DNA of 44,982 nt. Origin: Roseovarius sp. Its GTDB lineage: Bacteria > Pseudomonadota > Alphaproteobacteria > Rhodobacterales > Rhodobacteraceae. The translations under genes and the position numbers were made by a program. Position 1 is the stretch's first letter; every line of letters begins with the position of its first letter. This document shows positions 44,837 through 44,982 of the stretch, piece by piece. The notes under the pieces are model-generated. The model worked only from the letters and a program-made list of their open reading frames with translations. It searched no databases and was not told the DNA's origin. The stretch spans positions 2,152-47,133 of the forward strand of contig JAPOTF010000173.1 of NCBI GenBank assembly GCA_026709325.1, given 5' to 3'.

Positions 44837-44982
44837 TTATTCATTTGATTCTATTTCCTGGAGCCTCCGGTGGCCCCGCTTCCAGGACTCCACGAGATCC
44901 TCCGGGCTGCGGCTCCACCGGAACGGACGCGCGTCCCTGGCGTTGCGGTGCTCGATGCAGCCCCCGATCGCCGCGACGCAGG
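44837..44982 (-). mobile_element. IS630-type transposase, C-terminal end (cut by window edge)
   Basis: The minus-strand frame entering from the right edge reads CVAAIGGCIEHRNARDARPF then RWSRSPEDLVESWKRGHRRL and ends at TAA (44839-44837). This matches the C-terminal end of IS630-family DDE transposases (A.I..YI..HN..PKPF.WT...D.IL). The body of the gene lies outside the window. Whether the element is intact cannot be judged here. Confidence 0.65.

Noticed and set aside
1-44982. CRISPR arrays, tRNA and rRNA genes
   Set aside because: No regularly spaced direct repeats and no cloverleaf or rRNA-like segments were seen on either strand by reading; a dedicated scan (tRNAscan, Infernal) would settle it.

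Overview
The window reads as chromosome of an alphaproteobacterium. The evidence is gene content and order: Usp–Nfu–TsaB in a row, ETF-ubiquinone oxidoreductase followed by a TPR protein, ispE and a convergent long-chain polyprenyl synthase, DUF2007 plus a TrmN6-like methyltransferase, phaA–phaB, dapD–(unknown)–dapE, and a TauE/SafE exporter followed by a TIGR02186-type protein. The exact order or genus cannot be fixed from sequence reading alone. Coding density is good in most of the window, but four stretches hold decayed mobile or defence-type genes, so the genome seems to be losing acquired DNA.

Layout. Positions 1-6,000 (minus strand): a purine-nucleoside-type BMP/ABC importer (binding protein, double ATPase, two permeases), then a TauE/SafE exporter translationally coupled to a TIGR02186-like gene cut by the window edge. 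Positions 6,100-8,800 (minus): tsaB, nfuA-like, uspA and greA. Positions 9,000-15,700: ETF-QO, a TPR secretory protein and ispE on plus, the polyprenyl synthase convergent on minus, then DUF2007 and trmN6-like on plus. A 56-residue DUF465/YdcH gene lies at 15,770. Positions 16,000-18,080 are a gene graveyard: an IS5-type transposase remnant, a frameshifted DUF3226 gene and another unidentified decayed frame. Positions 18,090-21,700 (minus): phaB, phaA and an unknown 462-residue membrane protein. Positions 22,100-25,000 (plus): tag, rlmN and mtnP. At 25,079 there is a small ribbon-helix-helix gene with palindromes around its promoter. Positions 25,600-31,100: a LOG-family gene, a serine/threonine dehydratase, dapD, an unknown conserved gene, dapE, a GNAT and a DUF2064 protein, the last three tightly overlapping. 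Positions 31,200-31,560 hold a toxin-antitoxin remnant. Positions 31,700-35,450: RNase R and a lytic transglycosylase. Positions 35,640-42,150: a dimethylformamidase-like protein divergent from hydantoinase A/B and a maleate isomerase/Asp-Glu racemase-like gene. Positions 42,150-43,170 are AT-rich with a broken GHKL ATPase gene. A D-2-hydroxyacid dehydrogenase follows, and the right edge cuts an IS630-type transposase.

How the genes work together. Several neighbourhoods are ordinary housekeeping: Fe-S scaffold and tRNA t6A synthesis, isoprenoid precursors and polyprenyl chains, polyhydroxybutyrate precursors, lysine/diaminopimelate synthesis, RNA modification and decay. The right third looks catabolic: a DMFase-like amidohydrolase, an ATP-dependent hydantoinase/oxoprolinase pair and a racemase/isomerase could together open and process cyclic or N-acyl amides, but no substrate can be read from sequence.

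No CRISPR array, rRNA or tRNA gene was seen. The least expected signals are the palindromes at the uspA leader, at the small RHH gene and at the hydantoinase promoter region, the conserved unknown gene between dapD and dapE, and the recurrent remains of defence-type genes.
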